The translations under genes and the position numbers were made by a program. Shown in pieces: positions 49,195 to 61,700 of a stretch of 64,000 nucleotides of DNA (positions within the stretch are counted from its first letter, which is position 1; each line of letters opens with the position of its first letter). Source of the DNA: Acanthosepion pharaonis (lineage: Eukaryota > Mollusca > Cephalopoda > Sepiida > Sepiidae); the NCBI GenBank assembly GCA_903632075.3, contig CAHIKZ030000805.1:547501-611500 (forward strand), written 5' to 3'. The notes beneath the pieces are model-generated. The model was not told the origin of the DNA. It searched no databases and was given only the letters and a program-made list of their open reading frames with translations.

Positions 49195-49575
49195 ACATGG
49201 CAGCTTTCAATCTGATACAAGAAATGAAGAGGTATGTCATACTCATGACACTAGCCACTAACTACAGTGACTCAGGATAGCCAGCTTCTTAAAAGTGGTC
49301 AAATGAATAGGTATAAGGAGTAGGTCTGCATTTACCCCAAGGACGTTGCCACAGTGATGCACACTAAGTTTACATTGTCTTTGTTGGCCATAGGGGTCAT
49401 GAGCAAAGATGGCTATATGCTGCTCTTTTTCTCTGAAAGACTTCAGCATCAATACCACTAGTGACATAAGACAAAGCGGTCAAACACTGGATCATAGAAG
49501 GTGGACTAGGGGAGGCTGTACATGTTCTAGCAGCACTCTACTCCTTTCAACCTGGTCCAGACAAGGCATAATGCT
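49195..49575 (+). mobile_element. Mariner-like transposase remnant, second copy
   Basis: The nucleotide match to the 20.0-20.6 kb copy starts at CATGGCAGC (about 49198). The plus strand reads, in shifting frames, CIYPKDVATVMHTKFTLSLL, then a GVMSKDGYMLLFF segment, and later YMF-stop-QHSTPF near 49520. These correspond to the VMHTKF, GVVS.DG.VMPP and YVFQQDSAP blocks. The Asp of the QQD motif is His here. It is strongly decayed, and oriented opposite to the 20-kb copy. Confidence 0.78.
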
Positions 49576-50240
49576 ATGAGCTCATATGAATATATTTTAA
49601 TATATTTTTCTTGATCATAAAAAATGCTATGCACATATCTTAAAAACCTGACATATTATGATGATTCTGAATCTGCTGATTTGGTATCAGCAGACTCGGT
49701 TTAATCTTGTACAATGCTATTTTTCTAAGCAGTGGAAAAAAAATTTGATTTCTTTTTGTTCTGTGAATTAATAGAAGACAAAGCCTGATTTGTTTGAATA
49801 ATTCTAAATGCATAATTGGAAACAACAAACTAGAGTTAGTCTAAAGCACATACTTTTAGCTTGTGAGCAAAATCCTTGTTGCCCAGTAGAAAAAAATATT
49901 CACTTTATTTTTTTAAAAAATATAGAGAAAAATCAGACATTGTGTCCCTTCTCAGACTTTATAAAAGACAAAGAATAATTTTGTTTTCACAAAAATTACT
50001 AACTTTAATATTATCAGTTTGTTTTCTTTCATTTAGATGAAAGCAGAAAATATTCTGTTAATTTAGGACTAGAAATGGCTAATGCTTCAAAGTATTTTCA
50101 GTATATTTTTTCCTCCTCAAGTTTCTACTATTTTTCTTGAAAAATGTCTGATTTCTCAAGGTTTTGGGGTTGTCATTACAAAAGAAATCACTGTCCAATG
50201 TAAATGTTGATATACTAACAATGCCTATATATACACGAGA

Positions 50241-50330
50241 GGGTGCTGAAAAGTTCTCAACCTGATGAAGAAGGGATTTTAAAACAATTTCTGAGGTTTA
50301 GTCATTTGGCTAGATTTTTTAGGTGTATGT
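50241..50330. repeat. Short mariner-like TIR repeat, copy 3 (5' end only)
   Basis: Clean terminus GAGGGTGCTGAAAAGTTCTC in a TA-rich setting, running into a TA array at 50336. The opposite end was not found. Confidence 0.45.
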
Positions 50331-50332
50331 GT

Positions 50333-50335
<3 letters not shown>

Positions 50336-50391
<56 letters not shown>
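50336..50391. repeat. (TA)n microsatellite
   Basis: An uninterrupted TA array of about 28 units, among the longest in the window. Confidence 0.97.
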
Positions 50392-50394
<3 letters not shown>

Positions 50395-50399
50395 AAACC

Positions 50400-51980
50400 A
50401 GTTTTATTAAAATGAACCAATAAGTTTTACCCATTTATTTTTTACATAGTATAAGAGCTTGCCTATCCAAATAAAATTTATAGAGAAATTGTCCAAAGGG
50501 CATAATGGTTTTGTTCAAGTACACTTGACTATCTCCAGTTAATATCAAGATTATTAATGTAACCAGTGCCATAGAGAAAATCAAATGTAATGAAATTATA
50601 AGCAAGATGAAAAAGACATTAAAAATATCATTTGTTAATACATCATGATTCTAATAAATAAGATTTATTATTTATTAGAAAAATGTCTAACCTAAATATT
50701 ATCATTAACATGGTACCGCAAAAGGTGGTGCAAGGTGTGATGGGAGGGCAGTACCAAAATCCATGATATTATGAGGTTTAGTTTCTTGGTGCTAGAAATT
50801 TTGAAATTATTTTAGTACATGTGAACTAAAATCACAAAATTTTCCATGGTTTTAATTTTTGTCAGTTGTTTGTTATCAGTTAAAATGGAGGAAAATAAAT
50901 TCCATGAAGACACTCAGATAAGAAAAAAACACAGTTTTCCTTGTGGAAGGGTGCAGGTGAAAGTGGATGAAAGAAAAGGTGGCACCATAAGAAGCAATAT
51001 ATTGTAGAGGCCACAAATATACTTTAAACATTTCAAGAACTGTTCAGGCTGCAATAATATGCATGCATTAGTAGAAGCAGTGAGAAAAAAGTGCCATGTG
51101 TTTTTGAAGTGACTCTCTTGATCCAAGAACTTGATCAAAATAACGAAATTTAAATAGGTACGAGGAAACTGATACATGGGTACTTAGTTAAAATAGGTGA
51201 AAACATCATTTGGTACTACCATTTTAGTATCCAGGTACTAATTGAAATTTCAGAATTAAATTGACACCACCAAGCAGCTACAGGACTCCCCTGAGTCTAA
51301 ACTTATTTGCTTAAAGAATTGTCCCATGTACACTAGCTGCATGATTAATCCAAACACACAGGCATATTGGACATGAGAATACAACCAATTAAATATATAA
51401 GTAGTGTTTCACTAAAATAGCTCCCAAATATTTTAGCACAAATAAGTTGCTAATTTAGTATTTCAACCTTCAGTTTTTGAATCTAGAAACTGTTATTAAT
51501 TTAATTTTTTGCTTTGAAGTTGCTGAAAAAATTACCAATCAGATATCCTATGAACATTTTTCATGATTTTATGATTAATGTGCAAGCCAAGTATTTAGTT
51601 TTCGCCATTATGGTCTTAAATTTATTGTTAGCTACTCAAATTTATTATTATTATTATTATTATTATTTTTCATTATCATAAGTTGTTGTGATTGTAGAGT
51701 TTTCATTATTGCTTTGCTTGATTGTTCATTTGTTTTTTTTCTGTTTTTTTTGCTTCAACTAATTTTGGCTTCGTTATGCTTGTCTGCTTTCTATTTCCAA
51801 TACTACTAGCAATTTTGCCTGAGTGGGTGATTATATTTTACTCTCCAATTTCATAATAGATTTTTGTTAGGAGCATTTAAGATGAGGTGGTACTGACACA
51901 GTACATATAATTTTCATTTTTTTTTTTTTTAACTCTTTTCCTCATCCAACCTGAGATTGACAATCTTTCTCAACTATCAT
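50400..51980. other. AT-rich intronic stretch
   Basis: Only a TTA run at 51641-51667 and chance frames were seen. Confidence 0.55.
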
Positions 51981-52014
51981 CAGTCATTGAATCACTGTAT
52001 TTCTGCTCAGTTGA

Positions 52015-52210
52015 TAAGAAGGCATGGTGAAGTAGTGGATAGTGGAATTGAGGAATCCAAGAGTCAAGTTCGAATTCCAGTCATTCACTTATGTACTAAT
52101 ACCTTTGGGAAAGGTATTAATCCTCTTCTTCTTCCTTCAGCTATGAGTAAATGGCAGAACAGACTGGGTTCTACAGCCTTGAATGTCAATTGGTCTAGGA
52201 GAAGCACAAC
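52015..52210 (+). repeat. tRNA-derived SINE
   Basis: Box A-like TGGTGAAGTAGTGG at 52025-52038 and box B-like AGTTCGAATTCC at 52067-52078 have near-canonical spacing. The body contains TTTGGGAAAGGTATTAATCC at about 52110, shared with the 37.8-kb copy. The best preserved SINE head in the window. It is not a functional tRNA: there is no matching acceptor stem. Confidence 0.7.
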
Positions 52211-52403
52211 CCTGAATTCAAAACCTGTGGAGGGTCATTTGGGGACCTTGTGTGCCAGGTCTCTCTATTCGGCCCTTCAAAAAGTGTGCATGGTTCTGCA
52301 CAAAGCCTTCATTACTATACTCAAATCAAGTGCTGCTGTTTGGCTGTTGGTTCCTAGGAACTGACCTGCTTGACCCTCATACGTTGAATATGACAGGAGA
52401 GTC

Positions 52404-52406
<3 letters not shown>

Positions 52407-52449
<43 letters not shown>
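52407..52449. repeat. (TA)n microsatellite
   Basis: About 21 TA units directly abutting the mariner-like terminus GAGGGCTACTGAAATG. Confidence 0.96.
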
Positions 52450-52452
<3 letters not shown>

Positions 52453-52572
52453 GGCTACTGAAATGTTTTAGCTTGACTCTCTTCCTAAAATCTGAACAAA
52501 AGACCAAACATCTGAATTCTGAAGTTGGGTAGTAAATAAGCTCTTCTTGATTGGGCCAAGAACTTTTCACCA
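52449..52572. repeat. Short mariner-like TIR repeat, copy 4
   Basis: Left end GAGGGCTACTGAAATG, right end CCAAGAACTTTTCACC, about 124 bp. Its position immediately after a TA array fits a TA target preference. Confidence 0.45.
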
Positions 52573-52599
52573 TGTTCTTGTGTGTATGTTATAGTTGAC

Positions 52600-53720
52600 T
52601 TCTCTTTTAAATTTTAGTTATATGATTTGTTGTATATTGAAAAGCCAAAACTGACAGCAGTATCTTTCTTTTTTCCCTTTCTCTTTTTCACACTTATCCC
52701 TTATGTTGCTTTCATTTTAAATGTACTGTGTAAGTTACACTATAAACTTGTGTGTGTGTGTGTGTGTGTGTTTCAACTCATATCTTCTGTTTCACTTTTC
52801 TTCTTCTTCTCTCATAATAAGGCTCCTCACTTGTCTTTGCCATGCAGTGCATGTCGATTAGTTGTTGTTGGTCTTGTCGTAATTATCATCATCATTATCA
52901 TTGTTTTTTTCTCAAGTATCTGTCCTGCTACTGCCAACGGCATCTTGTTATTTATTTCACCAGTTCCTCCTAATTAATCGTTAATTTTTATCTGCTATTC
53001 TGTCATTTGATTATAGTATATCTATCTTTTTTAATTCTTTCTTTCTCTTATTTTTAGAGAGATGTTTCCTAAGCATGTGCAATTTAGATAATTGCTCTGA
53101 AATGTTTTTTGTATTCAATTAGAATTTGCTTCTTCCACACTAATTATTGTGATTCATTCTTCCCCCCCCCCTTCGTTTTCTCTCAACATTGACCATCTTT
53201 AACTCTGCCTAATGTTTTCCATTTTGTTATTAATTTTGGTTTTCATCAAATCCACCCACGCCTTCACTTTTCTCTGTAAAATGTCCTCATTGTTTCCATA
53301 CCGTCACTGTCATATAAATCTGCCTTTTAAAGCCACCGCCAGCATTTCAAGAGTTTTCTCTTTCATTCCAATTTTATTTTTATGAATTACCTAATTTGAT
53401 CAGATCTGTCCTACGTCTGCTCTTTTATACTTTCATTCTCTCACTTTTTATTATTCCAGTTTAGCTTAAGTTTTGCTTCTTTTTTCTGTATTTTTCTTTT
53501 TGCCTTATTTATGTTGGATTTGCAGTTTTTACTATTTTTCCTTTCAACTTCACCCTTCTCCACTCCTTCATAAACTTTTTCATTTGAGCTTTCTTTACAG
53601 TATTAAATTCCTTTTCATCATGTTTTCTTTTCTTGTGTATTCCCTTCTCTCTCTCAAATGTCACCTTCATCAGTATTTTTTTTCTCTTTATATCTTTGCT
53701 CAGCATTCACATTTGTGGCA
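52600..53720. other. Pyrimidine-rich intronic tract
   Basis: The + strand is dominated by T and C over about 1.1 kb, with many CTTT/TTCC/TCTC words and a C9-10 run near 53163. No domain is recognised. The long frames here are low-complexity Phe/Ser/Leu. Confidence 0.6.
52749..52771. repeat. (GT)n microsatellite
   Basis: About eleven TG units. Confidence 0.95.
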
Positions 53721-54989
53721 GCTCAAAAATGACAAAGAAACAACCATCAGGTGATGGCAGTTGTTTTAATAACATTATAGTAGTAGTTGTAATACTTGAT
53801 ATATTTCAACATTGACATGATGGTAGCAATAGTGATAGCAGGCAATCATATTACTTAAAGTATTGCAGATGCTTATGTGTGAGCTAAGGGATTACAACTT
53901 TGGGCTAGAAAATATGAGGATTATTGTTTAATCCTTTTAACTCTTTATGATAGCCATTTGAGTTTTAAATTAAAATTGTTTCAAGCCATAAGTATTCCTG
54001 CTATTAGAGATCAAATAAATTAGCTGTGCAAATTAAAGTCACATAATATAACCAGATTATTGCATGATTCAAATTTCCCAGTGATATTTTGAACAAAATA
54101 AGTGACTGGAAAAAAAGGCAGCTTTGTGGCCATTTGATCATAAGGGAATCAAGAATGGAAACTCTTTCAAATTTTACAGGAGGTCTTTAAATGTGCTGTA
54201 TCTTCATAAAAATAAGTAAAATTATATAATAGCCATGGGTAGGAAATGGTGCTTGAAAAATTATGTATAATGAGATGTTCTTGTAGGCTCAGAAGTGTTT
54301 GTTAAAAAAATGATTTTTAAAAGATAAAAAGTTCTAATTACATAAATCAATGAAATGACTTACAATTTTTGAGATGCTGACTACAACATGGATCAGAAAA
54401 GCAATAATAAAGAAAAAGCTGTTGAAATGTCTTTTTCTTTTCTTTTTTTCTTCTTTTTTTTCCTTAATATATGATTCTCAAAAATATCAGACTAGTGATT
54501 ATCATATCCCTTATTATTTGAACCATATTTGCTCATCTATACTCACAACATTTTGGCCTTTGTAACTTCTGGGCCTCCTTCTGGTATCTGTCATTGTACT
54601 CAATAACTGAACCTTTATTCCATTCACTGGGAGGAGAAGAGCATTCTTATTCCATTTTCTATGCTTAGGGGTCATTTCATATCAATTAATACACACCAGT
54701 TTTATTCACCTTTGTGTCATTTATCAGTTTCTCCCACTGAATCAGAGTATGTGACTTTTCAGCACTATCAAACCCAAGAGTTGAAAGTTACCAAGTATAT
54801 TTGCCAAGGAACCAAATATGTTTTCACCAACACTTTAATCCACAAGGCCATGTATCTCTTGGACAATTTGCTGGTGACATTTTGGAGCTTTAAATCTGAT
54901 ATCTCGACTCACATGTATTAATGTCTTAAGAGGATAAGACAACTGAAGGAATTTTCACACATGGTACTCAACCTAGCATAGAGATGAAT

Positions 54990-55190
54990 ACCATATGGAA
55001 ATCTTTAAGGGCACTCATACAGTTCCACCACCTGTAGCAGAGTGGATTGAATAAAGGGTTTAGTGCAGCAAAGTTCTAGGATTTTTTTTAGTTATAATGG
55101 CAGACACCTGAAGAAGGTCAGAGGATACAGCAGCTGAAACCTAAGTATAACAACCAAGATGAGCTTGCTGCTCTGAGTAGCATGATAATT
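54990..55190 (+). repeat. CTGATGA-family repeat, fifth copy
   Basis: Contains TTGAATAAAGGGTTTAG at about 55049. ACCTGAAGAAGGTCAGAGGA, then CAGCAGCTGAAACC and TATAACAACCAAGATGAG follow at about 55107-55167. The order and spacing match the arms at 13.2 and 29.3-29.7 kb. Here the first box is CTGAAGA rather than CTGATGA. Confidence 0.65.
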
Positions 55191-55199
55191 CAGCATTTC

Positions 55200-58100
55200 A
55201 AAAACTCTGACATAAAACAACTCAGTAATTGACTTGAATAGTTGAAAACTCTTCATGTCTTATTTTTGATTAGCAATTCTTCCCTAACAAAGATATTTTT
55301 TTAAATAGTTTCTGCACGGAGCAGAATGATTTATTTTGTAAATAATGTATGAAATTTTGTATTTGAAATCATAACTATTGCCTGATTGAATCTCATGTCA
55401 ATTATTTTATTAATCTAACATTACCAAGACTAAAATTCATTACACACTGGAATAGTTGTATAATGTACCTGTTCTTTTTTTAATTTGAGGATTATTTAGT
55501 AAATAATTGAATTTATTCTTAGTTGTGTGAATTTGCTTCTATCAAATTACATGCAAGTTTGTGAAGAAAAAAAGTGATCTTTTTATTATATGTCAAAGGT
55601 AAGTTGTTTAAAGTAAATTAAGCTTTAATGGTGCTTGATTGAGAAAGGGAATTAGACTGTGATGTAATATGTGTTGTAATGGTTTAAATATATCACCTGG
55701 CTTTCTTTGCAAATAGTCAACTTTCAAAGAGGTTTACTGATAGGCAAATAATCAGAAGTGAAGATTTTTCAACTTAATAAATGCAAAACAACTGGAACTT
55801 GTCAAAAGTAGAAAATTATAGCATAGCTCAAGATATAATATTGAATATATTTTTAGAATAAAAATAGTGGAAATTGAGTCACATCACCCAACTGTTTCTT
55901 GTAAAATGTTGTATATGATGCCTTCTGGCCATTTTTTTTTTAATCAGAATAAGAAATGTAAATTCTTTTCATGAAAGAATTTGTTGCAATTCACTTTATA
56001 AATATTGTAGAAAGTCAATTTTAAATGCTGTAAATGAGTGATGGATTTCTTTCCAGAACAGTATCATAGTGAATTACTATCACAATTATTTCACAATTTA
56101 AACATATTTTTGCTACTCAGTTTTTTCTCTTTTTTTTTTATCTTTCTTCAAATTTTTTGCTCAAAACATATTTATACTTAAAGAACAGGTTTTTCAGATT
56201 TTAAACACAATTAAGCTTGCTGTTACTTAATTCACTTGCCCAAATGTTGTTACTGATAAATGCTGCTTTTAAATACTGAAAATATTCCTTTGATCTTATC
56301 TCATTAGAAATTATGAACAAGAAACATTTTATATAGACAAGAGTATTTTTTTTTATTTTGATTATTGTCTCAAAGTCATTGTTTTCATCACACTACTGTT
56401 GGATCAATGGTAAATAGTTCACTGTGTCCTTAGATGATTCTTTCTTTGGAAATTCTTTTCAGCTAATTACAGTTATTGTTTTCATATTTAGTCATGACCA
56501 AAAACAATTTTTAAAAAAATTTGTTTTTGACAATTAGTGTGGATAAATAAATGAAAAGAACTCTCCTAGTCCGTTCAATTATTTTATCTGACTTGTATGC
56601 TATGACTTTGTTAATCTCTCTGCACAGCATTACCCATTTCAGCTTGGACAGTGTGAGAAACTTAGAAGATCCCCTGCTACATATTTTTGTTACTTGGTGA
56701 TAAAAAAATGTTATCAAGCTAATAGCATGTACAACATTCAAACATTCTTGCTATCAGATATTAACACCTTCATTTTTAAATGTTTAGTAGCTTAAATTTT
56801 ATCAATTAATATTGAAAATAGTCATTTCGATGTTTTTCAACAAACAATTTAATGGAAGAATAGGTTTTTGTGTTTTTTTTTTTTTTTTTACACCAATTCC
56901 CTCATTGGCTTTCTCAGCAATAGAACAATTGTTTACTTCTCAGAGAAAATGAGAACTTAAGTTTTATATTTCTTTTGTATATTTCTAGGTAGAGAGACTA
57001 GGACTTGTAGAGATGCAGTGGATACTTTCATTCATTATCATACTGACTATGCCTCTAATTTCCTTTGCATCAATAAAATCATTTGATAAGAGGAAATGTT
57101 TCTCTATATTTCACTTTCCCCTTGCCTCATCCAGTGGAAAGTTTGACTTTCAACCTCATCAGTTCTTAATCAACTTCCCTTCTTGCTCTACAATTTGCAA
57201 AATAGCTGCATTATTTTTTAATAATATTCCTTTGATATCACCTACATTTTTCTTCATGCTATTCATTCTAGTCAGCATGTATGTCATAGGCATGTAATCT
57301 TAAAACTACCATCTCCTCCTCCTTTGGAAGATGTGAAACACCAAATCACTTACGTTATTGTCTTCCTTAAACTAATTTAACTGAAAATTCTTCATTTGAC
57401 TAGAAATTTGTTTAATTAGTGCCAAATCTCATTACATATTTAGTTTGCTTCACTTTTCTTAATTCCAATACAAAATATAATTTTCTTAAAAATTGTTCTC
57501 TTCTCTCTTTTCATTTCAGTTATTTTTGTTGCTTCCACTGTTCTTGTCATTCCTCTTTTTCTCATATAATCCCACTTCTCTATAATTCATTTTTTTTTTT
57601 TTTTGTTTTTTCACCCTCTCTTCTGCTCTTTATCTTTCATCACTAGGTAGCTTCCCTTCTTCAGAAAGTTATGTGCTACTTTGTATTGTTGTCCAGTGTC
57701 CTCTTGGTTCACATTTCACTCTTTGCATTCAAAAATTGACAGCAAAAATTTATCTAGTTGTGTCAACCAAAATGTCAAATGCCAACCACTATAGCTGCTT
57801 CAGTCTCAGTGTCATACACCATTTCTCTCTCTCTCTCAAAACTATAATAGAAGATAAAAGTCTTTATATACGCTAACCTATCCTACAGGCTAGAAGCAGC
57901 ACTCTTTACAACTTTTTTTTTTTATTATTTTAAACTCTTCCAATTGATCTTCACTTGTATTGATACAACTGGTCTGGACATAAAATCTTGGAGAGTTCTG
58001 TTTTGCTTACAAATCAAGATAAACAAAAAGAAAATGAATGCTAGTAATATTTGATGATACACATGACTCTTTTTATGTTTGTAGCAATTTTCTTCAAGTC

Positions 58101-58440
58101 TTAAAAAAAGTAAAGCGCTTAGGTACTTTGCATAATGGCAAAAATATCTTTCCAATGTTGACCAAATATTCTTACTCTGTTTGCAGGATCTTTTTTTCTA
58201 ATTGTTCATTTGTTCTACTGAGAGGAATGTATGTAAAAATAACAGTCTTGTTCACTCAATATTCTTTATCAGTCAGATTGCAATTGCCTGTGTCTTTATT
58301 CATAGGGACCAAGTGATCTAATGCGTGTAGCTGAAACAGAAATATCATATAGACATCTAGATTATTCCCATCTTGCATTGGTGTATGGCTCTTAAAAGAT
58401 GATAAAAGAACAGTCTTACTCATTATTTAATTTGTAACTG
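55200..58440. other. AT-rich intronic stretch
   Basis: Homopolymers and chance frames only; nothing recognised. Confidence 0.55.
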
Positions 58441-58460
58441 AAAAAAAATGTTTATGCTTT

Positions 58461-58527
<67 letters not shown>
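58461..58527. repeat. Palindromic compound microsatellite (AC)n(AT)n(GT)n
   Basis: About 12 AC, 15 AT and 6-7 GT units. The outer arrays are complementary, so this could extrude as a cruciform. It replaces the expected head of the SINE that follows. Confidence 0.96.
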
Positions 58528-58529
58528 GT

Positions 58530-58671
58530 GGATGCAGATTCAATCTCTGCTGGAGGACACATTTTGTTTAGATTTTCGAATATGCAGGTCAATAGGCGTA
58601 ATACACTATTAAATAAATAAAGATTTGCATCTATTTCAAATAAGAAATGCCCACTATAATAACATATGAAG

Positions 58672-58721
<50 letters not shown>
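58530..58721 (+). repeat. (TA)n-tailed SINE, second (headless) copy
   Basis: Box B-like GGATGCAGATTCAATCTC at 58530-58547, then a body similar to 22775-22920 (CACATTTTGTTTAGATTTT, ATCTATTTCAAAT, CCACTATAATAACAT). It ends in a TA array at 58674-58721. The 5' head is replaced by a compound microsatellite. Confidence 0.6.
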
Positions 58722-58729
58722 CTGCTCAT

Positions 58730-61700
58730 GAAGATCTGTGTATTTTTCTTTTGTGAAAATCCCTTTTTATGACAAGGAATACTGCAGTCTTTTCTGATTG
58801 TATTACTCTGTTGATCTCTTGCATTGTAAAAATAATGTTAAGATATAATTTGTGGTCATAAGATCTTTGTATTTTGTTTTCTTCAAATGCCTAAGAAGTT
58901 AGAGTTACTTTAACATATGTAAAGTACAAATGATAGTAACAGTATCCAAATCTGTGGATAACTATTTTGGGAAATAATGAAAGCAATATGCCAATGTACT
59001 ATTTTATGCCAGTATAAATGGCAAATTATAAGTTTGGTAAAAGAAATGAATCAAAGAATGGGAAATTTCTAAAAGACTTTTGAATTTGATACTTTTGATG
59101 TAATATTGACTGAAAAATAGCCAAGGTATTTGTTGTGAATTGCTACCAAATTGCTTTACATGTCAACATCACTAGTGATATTGATTCTGCTGTGTATGTC
59201 TGCTTTAACAAGTTGTAATTAAATATGTTGTGTCCAAATATTGTTTGATGAAGAAGAAGAAAAGAAGAGCTGAAATCAAAACCTTAACTATGTTTGGGAT
59301 GTCTGAGATGTATGCCAGAGTATAAAGTAGTCTGCGAACATGTAAATGACAACAATAAATTATGGAGAACAGGCTCTAATCAATCTTATTGCAATTAAGA
59401 ATAAAAATCTAATTTACATTGTTGATTTGAATTCTCAGTCTGGCCTTCTGCCAGTGAAGGAATACTTTCAGATGTTTTATCCCAAACTATTTCTTATTAA
59501 AGTGAACTTACAGCAACAGATTAGTTACTAAAATAACTTTCACTTCTAAAGACACTTTTTCTAACAGTCTTGTAAAAGCTATAATACTTACATAGTATAC
59601 ATATTTCCCAAAGCATTTTCTTTTTCTTCTCTTGCTTTGATGCTACTCTTTTCTCTATTGCACTTCATTAATTACAAAATATCTAAGATTAATAAAGGTT
59701 TGTTTACCATCCATACAAAAAAGTAAAAAGTAATTTTCAAACAATATCAAAAGATTATGCAACTTTATGCTTCATGAAATTTTTAATCTTTATACATTAT
59801 GAAACATTATATTTTCCCAGATACCAAACTATTAGTTATTAGGTATTAAAAATGTATCTTTAAAAATCTTTCTTTTATATTAAGCTTTATTTGGCAATGC
59901 AAAAACCATCTGCAATATTTTCAAAATAATTACCTTTATAATTAAGATGGTTATTTTAAATGAATGAATAATGGATAAAAAGATTTTATGCAGTGATAAA
60001 CTTTGAAATTGTTTTAAAATTAGTTTCAATAAACACCAGAATATTTAATCCCCTTTCACATAAGGAATAGTATAATCCTACAATGTGAAAATGTACAATT
60101 CATAAAGCCAGTTTCTGTTTAATGTACAAAGCAATTAATCAAGTAAACAAGCTTCTTCACACATGCCTGATCCACATGTAGTGACTCTCTTAGAGAAAAG
60201 GATCAACTCAAGGTCAGCAATACATTAACAAGATGAAGTGCATATATTTTATCTAAGAAGATTCCATCTTTACATCCTTCTTGTCTTCTGTTTACATAGT
60301 CGGTCTGTTTAACAATTTGTCCAACAAGTATGAAAATGATAACTAGTGTTTCTTTTCATTTTTTTTATCTTTCCTCAACTTCTCAATGTTTGCTATACTG
60401 TGAAAATGCAAGAGGAAATATCACTTTCTATCTAGTTGGCAGTTTTTCCCTAAAAGGCATCAAAAGATGATTTTGTTTGAGAAACCCATTATTCACTTTC
60501 TCAGCAGTTTCCTTTGCCCACCTGCCCCAGTCTGAAAGCAAACAATGCATTGTTAGGTAGTATTATATTTATTACTTTTTAAAACTTAATTTTCAAAATA
60601 TTGCTACACTATATGCAATAGAATTATTGCTCAAAATTTAGTTGTTTATGGAAAATACTGTATTCTATTTTTATAGTGACCAAAAACATATTGCAAGACA
60701 ATGAACATTGCACTCACAATAGAATAGTTATTTAAAGTTTTAAAAAAAGTCTTTTCATTTTCCTTTATATAATCAGAGGTGAAGCTGAAAAATCAAGCTT
60801 CAGTTGAATATTGCAAAAAAAAATCATTATTATTGGCAAAGAATAGGGAATTCAAAAAAGCTATACACTGATTCACATATTCTTCCTTAGTTTTATTTCC
60901 AGCAAAATATTAATTGAGACAAGACATACTTTGTAAATGTATTTAAAAAAAATACATAGTGATCCAAAGTACAATTCATATAACTTATGTCCAGAATATG
61001 AGAAACACGCCTTAAAATCTTTCCCCACTGATAATGTTTTGTAGTACAGTCAGTATCTGTTCTTTGTAACAGACCATTGTAGAGTGGATAAAGTATGACA
61101 CAAATGTTCTGGATTAAAAATATCAACTTTTCCTCTGATCTTCTTTCTATCTAGAAACTTAAGTTGTACTTGAGATTTCGCTTTGGAGCAAGGGAGTTCA
61201 AATAACATTCTTGCAAGATTACTGCTCTTTTTTGTTTTTAGTTCTATTCAATGTAAAGATGTTTTTTTATTCACTTTCATTTCAGAAATACATTTTAATA
61301 ATAGTTAACTTTTCATGAATAGTCCAAAATAAACAAATAAGTGTGTGTTAATTTTCTTTGAAGCTTACAATGCAAAAAGCTTTTAGTATCTTGTATTCAT
61401 CTATGTACAGGTTCATTTAGAATATTTTCTTCATGTTCCTTTAGACAAAATATAATTACTACTACTACAGAGATCATTACATATATTTATTTTAACTACC
61501 CTTTGATTTTTATATGAGTATGTGCACACACAGTTATGACTAATAAATGGTGTCACTTAGCATATACAAGAATTTGAAATAAAATGTAGGTATCTTGTCC
61601 TAACTTGAAATGTAATTTATTTTCAAGCTTATTAAATTTACATTTTACTTATTTTGATAAAACCCTTTCTTCTCTTGACTAATTGTCATCTTCATCTTGT

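Noticed and set aside
50255..50285. CCTGATGAAGAAGGG as a sixth copy of the CTGATGA family
   Set aside because: Flanking sequence belongs to the GAGGGTGCTG mariner-like repeat and no GCCGAAA box follows.
52025..52090. Functional tRNA gene
   Set aside because: Box A and box B are present, but there is no acceptor stem pairing or anticodon arm; a SINE body follows.
53473..53754. 93-codon Phe/Leu-rich frame as a membrane protein
   Set aside because: It is the translation of a long T/C-rich tract; hydrophobicity here is compositional.
59240..59280. TTGATGAAGAAG...GCTGAAATC as another hammerhead-like motif
   Set aside because: The first box is imperfect, there is no clear stem between the boxes and no shared flanks with the CTGATGA family.
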